Of a stretch of DNA of 64,000 nt, positions 32,161 through 45,200 are shown one piece after another. This stretch comes from Takakia lepidozioides. Lineage: Eukaryota > Streptophyta > Takakiopsida > Takakiales > Takakiaceae. The stretch is from the NCBI GenBank assembly GCA_030704615.1, contig CM060732.1:25730001-25794000 (forward strand). Reading direction: 5' to 3'. The translations under genes were made by a program, and so were the position numbers. The notes under the pieces were generated by a model. It ran no database searches and had not been told where the DNA came from. It saw nothing but the letters and a program-made list of their open reading frames with translations. Each line of letters begins with the position of its first letter. Within the stretch, counting starts at the first letter, position 1.

Positions 32161-33943
32161 AACAAGCCTAAAACGGCGATTGGCTCTCTTGCTTTGGCAA
32201 AACATAAGAGGAAGGTGAGAGAGGGGCATGACTCAGCACAACATACCATCGGTGCCTTGATTGACACGGTGTAAGGTCCTTTGACCACATTTTTTCCATT
32301 GACTTCAACATGATGCAAAGTCTCTCTACAAGAGAGCCAATAAACTATATATCATTTCAGGTATTATCTTGATAGGCAGGTATTAAGTGGGGAAGGTACA
32401 CCAGGAGAAAACAATCGTTGTGTGGTCTCTCTTAGGGAGGAGCCAACAAATGAAGTGAAAGGCATATATCCATGTACGTTGGATTCCCGGTGAAGGGGAC
32501 AATGTCCTAACTTGACTTTAGGCGCAAGGGAAGGAGGCACTGGTCATTCACGCTACCTATAAGTACCCAGCCACCCTTCTTCTCTCTGCTGCTTACCTGC
32601 AAGTGCCCCTCCTTCTCAGGCCCCTGAACCTGCGCTGACCCCGGACCATTCCACAGCCATTTCCAACTTGTTAGGCAGTTGCAAGTTTTGCTTGTGTATC
32701 GCACAATGTGCAGGAAGTTTGCAGGCATTGGCTATATCTGAGTCTACAGTCCCTAGCATCACAATGCAGTACATAGTCATGCGGATCGATATGCCTGTCT
32801 GACTGTTATCATGCACCGATCACCCAAGGAAGGGTGTGGTGAATGTCGGGAGGTGTATGGGTCTCCTAGCTGTGTTTCTTATAGCAGGGCTTTAAAAGGT
32901 GGACAGTGGGCCACCGTAAAGCTTTTCATACTACGGCAGGACATAATCTTCATGGTTACAAGACAAAAGACATGGAAGCATGGAGTTACGACCCTGGTCC
33001 TTGACGCTGCAGAAACATCTCTGCCCTCGTGGCTTGCGCCAGCCCGCCCTCGTGCTTGCTTTCCCTGTACCTACAAGAGGCCAAACAGCCACAATGTTGC
33101 ATACTTGCACATGGCCTTGTGCAGTGGGCAAGGACGAGGTGTTGGTTCCTCCATTATACAGGGCGCGTGCCCAAATGCAGCTCCGAATCTGCATGGAAGA
33201 GTTTGACCAACATTGTTTGACCACCCTCCAGCTCGTGTTAAACACACTCTAACTCCTACGACATGCCCTTTCTGAAGCCCTTTCTGGTATATCAGGCCAA
33301 AAGCTGAACAGAAAAGGGACATAGCTTGGAAGCTCCATGCAAAAATTTCGTAGAAGGTGAGCCTACCAAGTTTGGTGGTACAAATTCAGAAACTGGCAAT
33401 GCCATCCATCGGATCTAGCAATTTACTGCGGTGAGTGGGTTGGCTGAAGTCTGAAGAAATATTTTAGATAAACTCCGTTGGGTTTTCAGGGGTCAGATCT
33501 CCTCTGCCCAGGAGTTTTCAAAGAGTTCCCTCTGTAAGAGAGGCTGGTTAGAGAGGGACCCCACTAAATGGGTGCAACCTATGGCCACCATAGCTGGCCT
33601 ACCCTCACACTAACCAGGGTTAGCGCCCAGGCAATGAGTGGAGGTATATTATTAAGGGCCTGAGTGAATCTACAAAAAATAGAAAAAATAAGTTGGACAG
33701 AATTTTGTAGAATTTTCTCCAGAATCCATGTAAATTAGAGCTGGTTAAACATTAAACGGCGACCACAATGGGCATTTAGGGTTTACACTAGACATAGGAT
33801 GGGACTTGAATGCGCGCGTGAGAGGCTTGCCGGTACGATCCCCGGAGGGCCCACGTGGGGCTGCGGTCAAATCCCCACCCCCCCTTCTCTCGTGGATGCT
33901 TCACGCCCCACCGAGGGTCCCGCGCTCCATGTTCCCACTGCGG
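32161..33943. other. Intergenic, no gene seen
   Basis: Overlapping open frames on both strands at 32811-33322 are moderately GC-rich but match no family I know and have no splice or start context that supports a gene. Confidence 0.45.
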
Positions 33944-34245
33944 CGCTCCCTTGTTCCCGCTCCTCCGCTCCCCTGTTATTGCTCCCCGCTCCCCTACTCC
34001 CCTGTTATTGCTCCCTACTCCCCTGCTCCCTGTTATTGCTCCCCTCTCCTCCGCTCCCCTGTTATTAGAGCGGCGAAGCAGTAAAACAGGGGAGCAATAG
34101 CACAAGGGAGCCGGGAGTAGTAACACAGGGGAGCAGTAACAGGGGAGTGGCAACAGGGGAGCGGCGGACACACTGGGGAGCGGGGAACAGTGATTGGGAA
34201 CAGGGAGCGACGGACACACAGGGGAGCGGGGAACAAGGGAGCAGC
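33944..34245. repeat. Palindromic minisatellite (CT-rich arm facing AG-rich arm)
   Basis: The left arm (33944-34070) repeats GCTCCCCTGTTATTGCTCC-like units. The right arm (34085-34245) repeats the reverse complement (GGAGCAATAGC, ACAGGGGAGC) in mirror order. The outer ends also match: CTCCCTTGTTCCCGCTCC on the left pairs with GGGGAGCGGGGAACAAGGGAG on the right. A GCGGCGAAGCAG spacer separates the arms. Confidence 0.85.
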
Positions 34246-34710
34246 AATGCTAGTTTTGCAGGAAAGAGCCATATATTCTGTTCGTCCACTAAAATTTGGA
34301 TAGAATCATCCTCCTCTGTACTTTCATCCACTGATATAATCCATATTTTGCAAAATCCATCCATAATTTATTTCTTATTTGGAGAGGTTTGGCGATCATT
34401 TTCATCCATGGAAAAACAAGGAATTTGTGACAGAATATTCCATCTTACTTTTTGAGGTCAAATTTGGCGATTATTTATTCGCCTCTATTAGAATGGCTGC
34501 TCTGGGTCTTCTTCCTTGGTGGTGATTTGAAAGCAGCCTCCCTGATGGTTGTAGCATTGGCTTTATTTGCGGCTCACAAAGCTCTCGCTTCTGCCGCCGT
34601 CATTCGTTGTCTTTGGCATTTTCGATCCTACTTGAGTTCTTCACACATGTTTCCGACCAGCAATTGGCTGAAAAACCTTAATTTAAGATAGCATCCACCT
34701 TGCATCACCC
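34246..34710. other. Spacer between two repeat arrays
   Basis: No gene or repeat family recognised. Confidence 0.5.
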
Positions 34711-35130
34711 ATGGTTTGGGGTGTTTCGACCAGTGAGAAAGTCGGCATTTCTATCTACCAAGTATACAATGTAAGATCGGATAGAGTCATTGCCGGTGCG
34801 CGGTGGAGGTGGGAACGACACCTTCATGGTTCCACCTTCATGGTTCCGGGGGTGTTTCCACCACTGAGAAAGTCCGCATTTCTAACTACCACATTTAACA
34901 ATGTGTGATCGGATAGCGGAGGAGGTGGGAACGACACCTTCATGGTTCCGGGGGTGTTTCCACCACTGAGAAAGTCCGCATTTCTAACTACCACATTTGA
35001 CAATGTGTGATCGGATAGCGGAGGAGGTGGGAACGACACCTTCATGGTTCCGGGGGGTGTTTCCACCACTGAGAAAGTCCGCATTTCTAACGACCACATT
35101 TAACAATGTGCGATCGGATAGAGTCGTTGT
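34711..35130. repeat. 102-bp tandem repeat, about four units
   Basis: Units start GGTGGGAACGACACCTTCAT at 34808, 34924 and 35026, preceded by a diverged unit from 34711. The last period is exactly 102 bases; the 34808 unit is 14 bases longer through a local duplication of CACCTTCATGGTTC. Each contains CCACTGAGAAAGTCCGCATT and ATGTGTGATCGGATAG. The two central units are nearly identical, implying recent amplification. Confidence 0.9.
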
Positions 35131-36247
35131 CACCTCCCAGCGGAAAAGAAATGTAAATGGCGGGAAGGCCCCAGGATGGGAAGGACATGGTTACTTAACT
35201 GTTGCCAGCTTCCACAGTCATGCCGATGACTGACTTTATTGAGAGAGACAGTAAGGGGGTGGATGCCAGATAATAAATTGCAGCATTTATTAAGTGAGGC
35301 GGGCTTATAACCGCGGAGGGTGCCCAGCACACGATCGTTTCCAGGCGTCGATCTGAGATCGGACGACTCAAGATCTTCCACGTTGTTGCGCGGTCATAGG
35401 CATACCCATGGTAATGGGGCCTGGCTGGGTTGGCAGGGGGCCCCAAATGTAGTTAGGGATATCTGAGTCCCCACAGAGAAAAAGAAAAAGAAGAAGAGGA
35501 AGAAGAGGAAGATGGTAGGAAACAGGCCAGCGATGGTGTACTTAGAAAAATACACAGCAAGGGATGGTTGGGGTAACGGTGGAGATGTTGAATAGTAAGT
35601 AAAGGTGGGAGTGGGCAGGCCCTAGAGATGTGCAGGCAGAGCTAAAAGTGGGAGGGACCAGTTTGGGTGGAGGGAGGGAGAGGTGGGGGCTGCCTGACTG
35701 GCGTCTGCTGGGCTGGATGCCAGGCTGCTTGGCAAAGGGAAAAGGGGGGCAAACAGAGGTTGTAGGTCCAGCACCCTGGCCGGTCACCGGTCATACATCA
35801 CTTGGCCACTCGGTTACCAGCCTCCGTCCAGCCTGCTGCTTTTATGTCCTTTGTGGGGGAAAATTTCCTAGCTGCTGGAGAGTTTCCCTAATCAGCAATT
35901 GGGGCGTGCAATAAAATTGTGTAGTTTGTAGTGCAAGCGCTGTGTTGGGTTGTGGCAGATGACGCCCAGCTGTAGTGGGTTGTGTTCAGATTTTTGTTGT
36001 CATTTTTTGTTGCGGGTGTTTTGAGCAAGGTGTTTGTGGGCTCAGGTTCAACTTCTTCTCTCTTGACTTCTATCTCTGTCTCTGTATGTGCGTGTGTGTC
36101 TCTCTCCTCCTCACACACGACACACGGAGACTCACACGCAGCAGGGTGGTTGTTGAATTTGTTGCAAGTGTTGCTTTTGTTCACTTTCTCAGAAACCAGA
36201 TAGGAGGAAGCACTCCTGCTGCTGTTTCCCCGTGCCCTTTTGTCTCG
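35131..36247 (+). promoter_or_regulatory. TOR upstream region and probable 5' leader
   Basis: Contains a purine-rich tract at about 35475-35515 and, nearer the gene, a pyrimidine-rich stretch (36050-36120) of TCTCT and TGTGTG runs as often seen in plant 5' leaders. No TATA element can be assigned with confidence. A long open frame on the opposite strand (35888-36682) overlaps TOR exon 1 and is not considered a gene. Confidence 0.4.
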
Positions 36248-36259
36248 ATGAACAAGTAG
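36248..36259 (+). promoter_or_regulatory. Three-codon upstream ORF before the TOR start
   Basis: ATG AAC AAG TAG ends 16 bases before the TOR ATG at 36276, in a different frame. If the transcript starts upstream of it, ribosomes must scan past it or reinitiate. Transcription start is unknown, so this is an inference. Confidence 0.4.
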
Positions 36260-36275
36260 GTGGAAGCGAGAAGGC

Positions 36276-39200
36276 ATGGCAGCCGGGGCGATGACCCCGC
36301 AGAAGGCACCTGACACGCTGCGGCGTTTGCTTGGGGACCTCTGCACTCGTACCCCGCCTCGCAGGGTTTGTACCTCTTCTTCCCCTTCTAACTCTGAGGG
36401 AATTCTTGTTTGGAATTCACAAAAAATTGGACGGATTTTGATATTCTCACACGAGTTTTTGTGGAATTTTAAATGTCGTCTGCTGTGGGCTAAAACTAGG
36501 AGTTGAAAGGAGGGATTACGCAGGGTGCTTCGGGGGGCCCAGCTCACTTTGAAGCTCTGTCCTGGAACGCCACTTCTTTTGCAAGCCCCAAGACGTTGCA
36601 GTGAACTGCTTGAGAGGGGCGAATAAGAGGAATTAGGGGGAGGAAAGGAGGGGTTATTAGGGCAAGAGCGAGTATTATTCAAATCTCTTTTTTCCTATAG
36701 CTGCGACTCCCTCATCTCCGAACCGTCGTGACGAATGTGTCTCGTGAGGGAGAATAACCGACAGTGAGATGGCATTGACTACAATTCAGTCAAACTCAAG
36801 GTTCCTGAAAATTGGGCATCTGTTTGTGGGTTTTTGGCCCACAATACCAACCCTGCACCTGCCTGAAAGGGAAAAGGTGCAAGCCAGCTTTTGAGAGGGT
36901 TTTATTTAAATGACTATCATTTGGCTCAAAGGGGCAAATAGCCGATGATACTGAGTGGGAGTGTTTGGAGCGACAGCCCGCCCTGCAATCTTTTTTACCT
37001 CTCTAGAAATTGTCTGTGCTCTCTGCATGCATGCTTGGGAAGGGAAATATATGTTGTAATTTCACAAGGGTTACTCTGGTGTAGTATCCTCTCCTCCACT
37101 CTCTCTTTCCCTGTGTCACCCCGTCTGATCTCCTAGAGAAGTAAGGCCTAGGAAGGGTACACAGAGGTGTTGCCTAAATGTGAAGCAGCTGACACTCTGA
37201 TCTCCTTCACAGCTTTTCATGTACAAGTAGGAGTCATGGATTATCTTAGAGCCTTCCCATGGTAGTGGACTTCAACCAAGTATGAAATGGGCACAAATCT
37301 CAGCAAGTTCACTATATGTACTCTTCTGCATGAGAGGCCATCTTTGATTCATTAAACAGACTGTCAGTGCACCTCTGAGCAGTTCGATGTAAGTGTGCAT
37401 CCCACTTGAGCTTGTATGGCTCTTCCTTGCAAAGCTGTTCCCTATACCCAGGAATGTCGAGGGGGTGTGCTCTTTAGCTAGGAGGTGCACAGAGTGACTC
37501 AATGTTAAATGGGGTGGTCTGGGCTGCAGGAGGGATCAGCTCTCAACCTTCGCAAGCATGTGGAGGAGGAAGCACGGGATCTTGGGGGCGAGGCCTACAC
37601 ACGGTTTATGGATAATTTGTACGATAGGATCTCTGCCCTAGTTGATAGCCCGGAGGCTACTGACAACTTGGGGGCTGTTCGTGCAATTGATGAGCTTATT
37701 GATGTCCAGCTTGGCGAAAGTGCCACCAAAATTTCAAAGTTTGCTAATTACTTGAAGCAGATCTTTGAGCATAAGCAGGACCCTGAGACCATTGTCGCTG
37801 CCAGCGCAGCACTTGGACACCTGGCACGGACTGGTGGGGCCCTGACAGCGGATGTTGTTGAGTACCAGGTCTGTCGGCCTCTGTATTTGTCCTACGTTTG
37901 TCCTCTTGAAAACAGAGAAAACCATAAAATGGAATACGCAAATTGTGACCCCCGATGTGTTTTCCTGTAAACCCTGTGCATGTCGGAAGAACTAGCTGCC
38001 AACTTGAGTCATCTTCTGTCAAGCAGACACAGGTGTTTCTACCACACTTGTAGACTTGTGGTGGGTTGTTGCAAAACGGCTCACAGATATGAGTGGGGCT
38101 GTCATGATGGCAGGTTAGGAATGCCCTAGAGTGGCTCAATGGAGAGCGGGTGGAGGGGCATCGCTTTGCAGCAGTTCTCATTCTCAAGGTTAGTTACCTT
38201 TCTGCAGCTCTTTGCCTAATCGAAAGGGCAATCTGATGGAGGATGCTCCTGGCCTTCTGCTATGTCCTGCCATCAGCAGTTGGGATGTTATCTCACAAGA
38301 GCAGCCATTACTATCTGGACTTTCAAGTTGTGCTTGGCCTGTATCACCTTACATCATGGGTCATGGCCATTGGAACAGGAAATGGCGGAGAATGCGCCAA
38401 CCGTTTTCAATGTGCATGTATCTGATTTTATAGAGGCTGTCTGGGTGGCCTTGAGAGACCCAAAGTTGGCGGTGCGAGAGCGTGCAGTAGAGGCCTTGCG
38501 AGCCTGTCTTTGTGTGATTGAGAAGCGCGAGACTCGTTGGCGTGTTCAATGGCAAGCTTCTCTTTTCTTCTCCACCCTTGGCAAGTGAAAAGTGAGGTCA
38601 TGGGTTTGGGACTATATTAAAGGAATCTGCTCCATTGGCAGTTTACTTCACTCATTCATGTTTCAACCTTTAAAAGGGTGCCAATCGAAGTGTAGCTACA
38701 TGCAATGTCCAGTCTCACATGCAGGATGAGTGTAACCTGGTGTATGATCACACTTTTTGATTATTCACAACAATTTTGTTTTAAAGTTAGAGTGGTGGTT
38801 ATCCTGGCTGCATGTGCGTCTTCCTCCCTCTCCTTTTCAGAGCACTGTTCAAAACAAGATGTCAGGGCTATGACATTGTACATTCTATTCTTAAATTTAT
38901 TCTTGTCACTAGTGAATCATTTCTTTCAATGTGCTCACTGTACTGTCTGGCTTGCAACTGTTTTGTTTCAGACTTAAGATGAAAGGGACAGAGTGGATGA
39001 GAACCTTGGTTTGCTTGGCAGTTCACTTGTGCCTTCATATCCTGAAATGATTCTGAGTGTTTTTAATCTGGTCTTTTTCAAACACAGGTATTACCGCATG
39101 TTTGAGAGAACACAAGATGGCCTTGGTCAAAAGTCCACAGTGGATAGCATACATGGCTCACTACTTGCAGTCGGGGAGCTTTTACGGTGAGAGCTGGTGG

Positions 39201-42200
39201 TTCTAGGTTGCTGTGTGCATGAGGGTTGTTCAGTGCTTCAATTGTTGCCCTAGTCATCCATAGAACTTCAGGTATTGTTTTCTCGGGGCTCATGGTTGCA
39301 GAATTTAATATTGCACCATTGTGCATAGGCATTAAGTATTTTGATATCACAAAATGGTTGGACGTGTAGGGGTACAACCAACTTCTAGCTGCAACATGCA
39401 CATCTTTGTTTTTCTTAGAGATTGTAGCTTTGTGCATTGTTTCATCCATAATCCATTGGTTTGCTGGCATTTGAAACAGAAACACGGGGGAGTTCATGAT
39501 GTCACGCTACAAGGAGGTAGCTGCTATTGTGTTCAAGTACCACGAGCACCGCAACCCCTTGGTTCGGCGCAGCATCACCGCCTTGCTACCACGGATTGCT
39601 CACTTCCTTCGTGACCGTTTCGTGTCATCGTACTTGCAGGTCTGTCATTCATAGCTAATGGCTTTCCTTTGTTCCAACACATGAATGATTTGTGAGGGTT
39701 TGAGTGATGAGGTCCTCCCCACTTTTCCTTCCAATCATCCATCCAGAAAAAGATTGCCATAATATTTGAGAGGTGGACTTAAGCCTCTGTTAGCACCGGA
39801 AAGGGGGAGTTGGATGTGTGACGGACCAAAGGGAGTTGGTGTTGCAGATTTGTATGGACCACCTTGTAGCGGTCATGCGAAAACCTGACGAGAGGGAAAG
39901 TGGGTTTGTTGCGTTGGGAGAAATGGCCGGGGCTGTGGGTGGGGAGTTATGGCAGTATTTGCCAGTTTTCATCAGCATATTACGTGATGCGGTACGGTTC
40001 AGTTTCTGTCTCCCGTCTTCCAGGACCTGTAGATATTGTTGTTGTCCCGGTCACCTAGGCTCCATTTAGGTAACCAATTTTGTTGTGCTGATTGCTCTGT
40101 GGCTGCATGCAATTTGGTATCATGCAATGGGCTTTTAAGGGTTGTTAATCTTTTAATTTGGGAGTGCAGATTGCACCCCGTAGGGGTCGACCTTCGCTAG
40201 AAGCTATAGCATGTGTGGGGAGCCTGGCTGAGGCTTTGGGCCCGGGCATGGAAGAACATGTTCGTAGTGTACTGGACTCAATGTTCCTTGCAGGTCTCAC
40301 TCCCACTCTTGTAAATGCCCTCAAGCAGATAGCTTCCAGGTACCAGTTCTTGCACTTCCCATCCCCTGACTTGTAATCTCGTTTGCTTTCCCTTCTGGAC
40401 ATGCTTCTAAGCTAGCAACAATTCTATGAACTCCCTCCGTTTGAAACTGTTGACAGAAAGGTGGTGGCCTGAATGTCAGATGGCTACTTGATTTGGTCGT
40501 GGGGTGGGGGAAAGGGGAAGATCTCTTAATGAAAGCATCCAAACTAATGCCGCAGGCTGGCGTTGAAGGTTGGGTTTCCCTGATATGCTAGTCAAGAAGT
40601 TGGGGTGTATCTGTGCATATGCATAGAAGAAACTAGTTGTGCTTGATAATGGATCTGGTACCAGCTCCAGGGTGGCTTGCGCATGGGTATGGGTTGGGAA
40701 ATTCACGAGAAAGCTTGAAGCGAGCTTACTGGGGTTGGTGGCGGATTTTGGAATGGCCCTTGTTTTTTCCTCACCCTTAGTGCTTCGAAGCAGAGTGTAA
40801 GGTTGTTACATAGTGGGCGCATTATTCAGGACTTGCGGTTGTTGGTCGGTTTCTTTACCGAAGCTGTCATGGAAGGGCTTGTGCTTGTTGACAGGGTGAG
40901 CAATAGTCAGGACCTTCTTTGTACAATGGGAATCATCCATTCAGCTGTGGAGGACGTCCAAGAAGTTTTAGAGATTGTACTTAAAGCATCAATCACTGGT
41001 TAAGCACACCAATTGCCAATGGAACCGGAAACCCTGATAACTTGTAACTATGAATTTCTCTCAACCCAACACAATAGGAAAGAGCTTTCCTTATGCCATG
41101 TATGTTTCAACAAAGGCTTGTTTCCTTTGTTCCAGCGTGCCATCGTTGCTGCCAATCGTACAAGAGAGGTTGCTGGACTCAATTTCGTTTGTGTTGGTGA
41201 AAGCTCCATACCGGACATCAAGAGGGGGAGCTCTGCTTGCTCGTACTGTGACTAGTCCCAGCATGCCACTTGTCTCAGATTTTACTGGGCCTGCGCTTAC
41301 GCAGCTTGCTCTACATACTTTAACCTCCTTTGATCTCCAGGTTCGATGGTATCCTTCCTCTGCTTGTCAAGTCTTTTTTTGGGTGGGGAAGAACAGGGCG
41401 AGGGAAAATAGGTAGATTTCTATTACGTCAACAAGTGGTTTATAGGGCCTAGAAATGGTAGAAATGAAATGAAATGGTACTTTATAACGTCCGCGGAAAA
41501 CTCAAAGAGCTTATGGGACAAAGTGGAAAAAACATGAGAGAGGAAACAGAACCAGAGCCAAAAAAACAGTCCAAAGGCAACTACTGCTCAAGGATTGTCT
41601 AAGGGTCAGGGCCTCGTGCAGGTTAGCTGCCAAGCATTTTTTATCCTCATAGTGGAAGACTTCAGTGAGAGATTGAGTTCCACGGAATAGACAGTGGAAT
41701 CTCGCACTGATCTCATAATATAGAGGGCAATAAAAGAAGAAGTGTTCCTCAGTTTCAATTTCCTGGTTGCGCCCGGTGCAAGCTGGGGCATAGGTACTTT
41801 ATAGTATCCACTGGAGGCCCAGAAAGAATGTACTCATAAGTTGTTGATTGCCGTACCTTGTGGCCATAGACCCCATGCCCAGTTTGGGTGGAACAAGAGT
41901 GAACAGACACTACTTTCGGAAGGGGCTCACTCCGGTATTGGGAGGCCCAGATAGAATGTACTCTTAAGACATTGTTTGCCATAGCCTTGTGGCCATAGAC
42001 CCCGCGCCCAGTTTGGCGGGAACAGAAACTATCTTTTGAGGAGGCCCAGAAAGAGTGAGCGAGTGGGTGAGTGAGGGGAGAGGTGTGAAACGTACAAGTG
42101 CGTGGGGCCTCGCTCTCAAGGTGTAGTTGTCTCATGTACTTTTCTGTCATGTCATATAACCCCCAACATGTTTGCTACTCTTTCTGGTCCTGGCAGGGTC

Positions 42201-45200
42201 ACGAACTGCTAGAGTTTGCGAGGGAGGCGGTAGTGCCCTTTTTGGAGGACGAGGATGCGATCACGCGCAGAGAGGCAGCTGTGTGTTGCTGCCACCTTGT
42301 CGAACACTCTTCATGTGTGGTTGAATCTGCTGCAGCTATACCCCTTGTAATAGCCAGTCGAAGTGGTCGCAGTACTGGTGTGGGTTTGCGGCGTCGACGG
42401 CTTCTTGTGGAGGAGGTTTGTGGTTTCATTCATCCCCTAAGCAATTGCTTTGAGGCTATGGCAAGAAGGTCTGAACAAATACATTCTCATTCTCCCCATC
42501 CTTCTCTTCTCTAGAAGTTTATTGGTAGTTTTATGGTTGTGGTGGCTGGTTGTGCTCCTGTCCCAGAAGCTCTTTTCAGCTTCCCAGGGACTTTCTAAGG
42601 TTTCTTTTTTTCCTGATATTGACATCATAAAGTTTCTTTCTCTTCTTTCTTTCTGCTCTTCATCTTGAGGTATCAAATGGCTACCTTGTAAACTGGTAAC
42701 CAAGACTTCATCGTTATAATCCCATCGCACATTTCAGGCGTATGCTGAAGCAGTGGACTAATGGGCTATCTTGTTTGGGTTCTTCACTTTCTCTGATTAG
42801 TCGCATGGTCTTCAAGGAAGTGCTTGTCCCTGACTTTCTTGTTTATTTCTTCTTGTTTGTCGAACTCAGATTCTGGAGAAGCTTTTAGTGGCGGCAGTTG
42901 CAGATGCGGATGTTGGGGTACGCAAGGCAGTTTTTGTGTCGCTTCAGCAGAACCGAAGCTTTGAGGAGTTTTTAGCGCAGGCCGACAGTCTCCGGGCCAT
43001 CTTCATTGCACTCACTGATGAGGTTTGTTGCTTTTGCTTTTGTCTTGAGGGTTTCTCTTCCTGGTTTGTGCCTGCGCATGGGTGGCATAGGTGTACTTTG
43101 TGCTGGTTTGCTAGGAGGTCTATTTTATTCACTTGGCGTTTTTCCTTACCATTCTTGGTTGCCATATGTGTGTGTAGTTTTATAGGCACCTATCTTGTTG
43201 CACTAATTTTCACTTTTTCTGCTGTTTCTTTTCCTCAAAGTTCTGTCCTCATGCCTTTGTTTTCATCTCGCATTATCTTCTTTACCTTGGATGTGGCTAT
43301 CTTCTATCTTGGGTTACCTCTCAAAAGTGACTTCAGGGTTTACTTTACTCCCACATTATCTACAAATTTCACACTGTTCACTGCACTTCAGATTTTTTCA
43401 CAAATTGCTGGGATTAGGGCTGACGGATGGAGTTTGATAGCTGTACACACTTGTGTCTGTAGGCTTTTGAAGTGCGTGAGCTTGCAATCTGCATGGCTGG
43501 CCGGCTGGCTGAGCATAATCCAGCCTATGTTCTTCCAGCACTGCGCCGACATCTTCTCCAGCTGTTGACTGATCTTGGGCACAGGTATACACCTTTGTGA
43601 ACACCTTCTTGGAAGGTTTAGGAGCATCTGTTTCTTGGCTGCAGTATATTGGTGTTTTGTGGTGTAAAACCACGTGTAGTATTGCGGAGCTGGTGTGTGA
43701 TTACTTAGGACTTGCTGGAATACCTGCAGTGAATGAAGTGAAAAATGAATTATATGCTACTTCTAAAATGTATTTTTTCTGCAGCACTGACAGCAAAAGT
43801 AGAGAGGAGAGTGCAAAGCTTCTGGGTTGCCTGATCAAGGCATGCCAACGCCTCATGGCTCCTTATATCGCCCCGGTTCTACTGGTGCACATCCCGCCCT
43901 CATGAAGTCTTTTGTTTCTAGTTAATTTGAGGATGAGTATGTTCTGTTTACTGATCTAATCATAGTACAGGCTTCATATTTGTTGAACACCCTTTTTGAT
44001 GGTCCGTAAATTATGGGGGTATGCTGGCAAATATAGGCGTTGTTGAACAAGTTACGGGAGGGATCGGTTGGAAGTGGCAACAACGGGGTCATTGCTGGAG
44101 TGCTTGCAACCATTGGAGAGCTGGCTCGAGTGGTGTGTCCTTGATCGACACTTCTTGTTATAAAGCCCTCAGTTCCTGTTATTGTGGATTATGATAATAT
44201 TAGGCAAGTTTTGCATGAAGGTAAATGGATATCCATGGCAACTGTGTGAGAATGTGACATTCATTGGCATCTCTTCAATCATCACAAGTAGTATCAGCTT
44301 CTTACCTCTTCTGCATGCTCTTTTCTGGCCATTGACCCTCTCAAATATCGGCAGGGTGGCTGTGCGATGAGGCCCTATTTGCCGGACTTGATGCCATTGA
44401 TTGTTGATGCTCTCCTGGATGGTGCTGCCACGAGCAAACGAGAAGTGGCAGTGGCCACTCTTGGCCAGGTGGTGGAAAGCACCGGGTGAGTCCTCTACAG
44501 AAGCCTTTGAAACTCACTGTTAGACAAATTACTGTTGCCTTGGATATGGCTGATGGTTTTCCTTCAGTCGATTACCTTTCAAATGTGAGTGTGCAGTTCT
44601 CCTCCACATATCAACTTCTGAAATGGAACTCTCTGGGGGGACCCTCCTGTGGTTGGGTCAAGGAAGCCTGACAAGGGACTGGCAGTGTGTTTGAACCAGT
44701 TAATTGTACCTTTGACCTTGACTGTGCTTTTTGCGGTCTTATGTTTGATATGCAGGTATGTAGTGCATCCATACACGGATTACCCGCTTTTGCTCGGGTT
44801 GCTCTTACGCCTTCTTAATGGTGACCTTGCCGAATCGACTCGAAGGGAAGTTCTAAAAGTGAGTATTCTTGTTACATTCTGGAAGTTCACAGTTATGCCA
44901 TTTTTCTGTGTACCTGCGTCAAGTCAAGGTGTGCTTTTCTTCCTGAAGTTTTCTAGAAGATTAATAGCATTGACACAGGACGCGTTTTACTGCAGTGTAA
45001 TTGTTCTTGATCACAGTGGGACTGAAGACATAGCTAGGGGTTTTTGTCTGTGGGGCTGGAAGCAAAGCCCTGCAGTTTAACTGTACACTCTGAAAGGCAG
45101 GGTAGTGATGCACATTTGTATGTATACCCCTCTTATCTCGTAGCAAGAAAAGGGGAGGAGTCCAGAACTAATTCCTTTGTAGGTAACACCCAGGAAGAGG

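Larger units (their letters stand above)
36276..44858 (+). other. TOR: TOR exons 1-16: N-terminal HEAT repeats
   Basis: Exons: 36276-36365, 37530-37868, 38114-38188, 38379-38551, 39088-39186, 39480-39639, 39848-39991, 40170-40339, 41136-41340, 42197-42415, 42870-43022, 43463-43584, 43785-43884, 44037-44132, 44355-44485, 44756-44858. The helical repeat sequence follows plant TOR closely: [95 protein letters not shown] and [16 protein letters not shown]. This part binds the RAPTOR partner in known complexes. Exon 4 ends in a GC donor. Confidence 0.93.

Noticed and set aside
32811-33322. Overlapping open frames on both strands
   Set aside because: No conserved motif, splice pattern or start context; probably chance in a GC-richer segment.
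35888-36682. 264-codon open frame on the minus strand
   Set aside because: It overlaps TOR exon 1 antisense, is low-complexity Ser/Thr/Asn-rich and has no domain; best read as a shadow of the TOR leader region.
42540-42665. Resemblance to a LINE-A tail in TOR intron 10
   Set aside because: Only CCAGAAGCTCTTTTCAGCTT and CATCATAAAG are similar; too weak to call.
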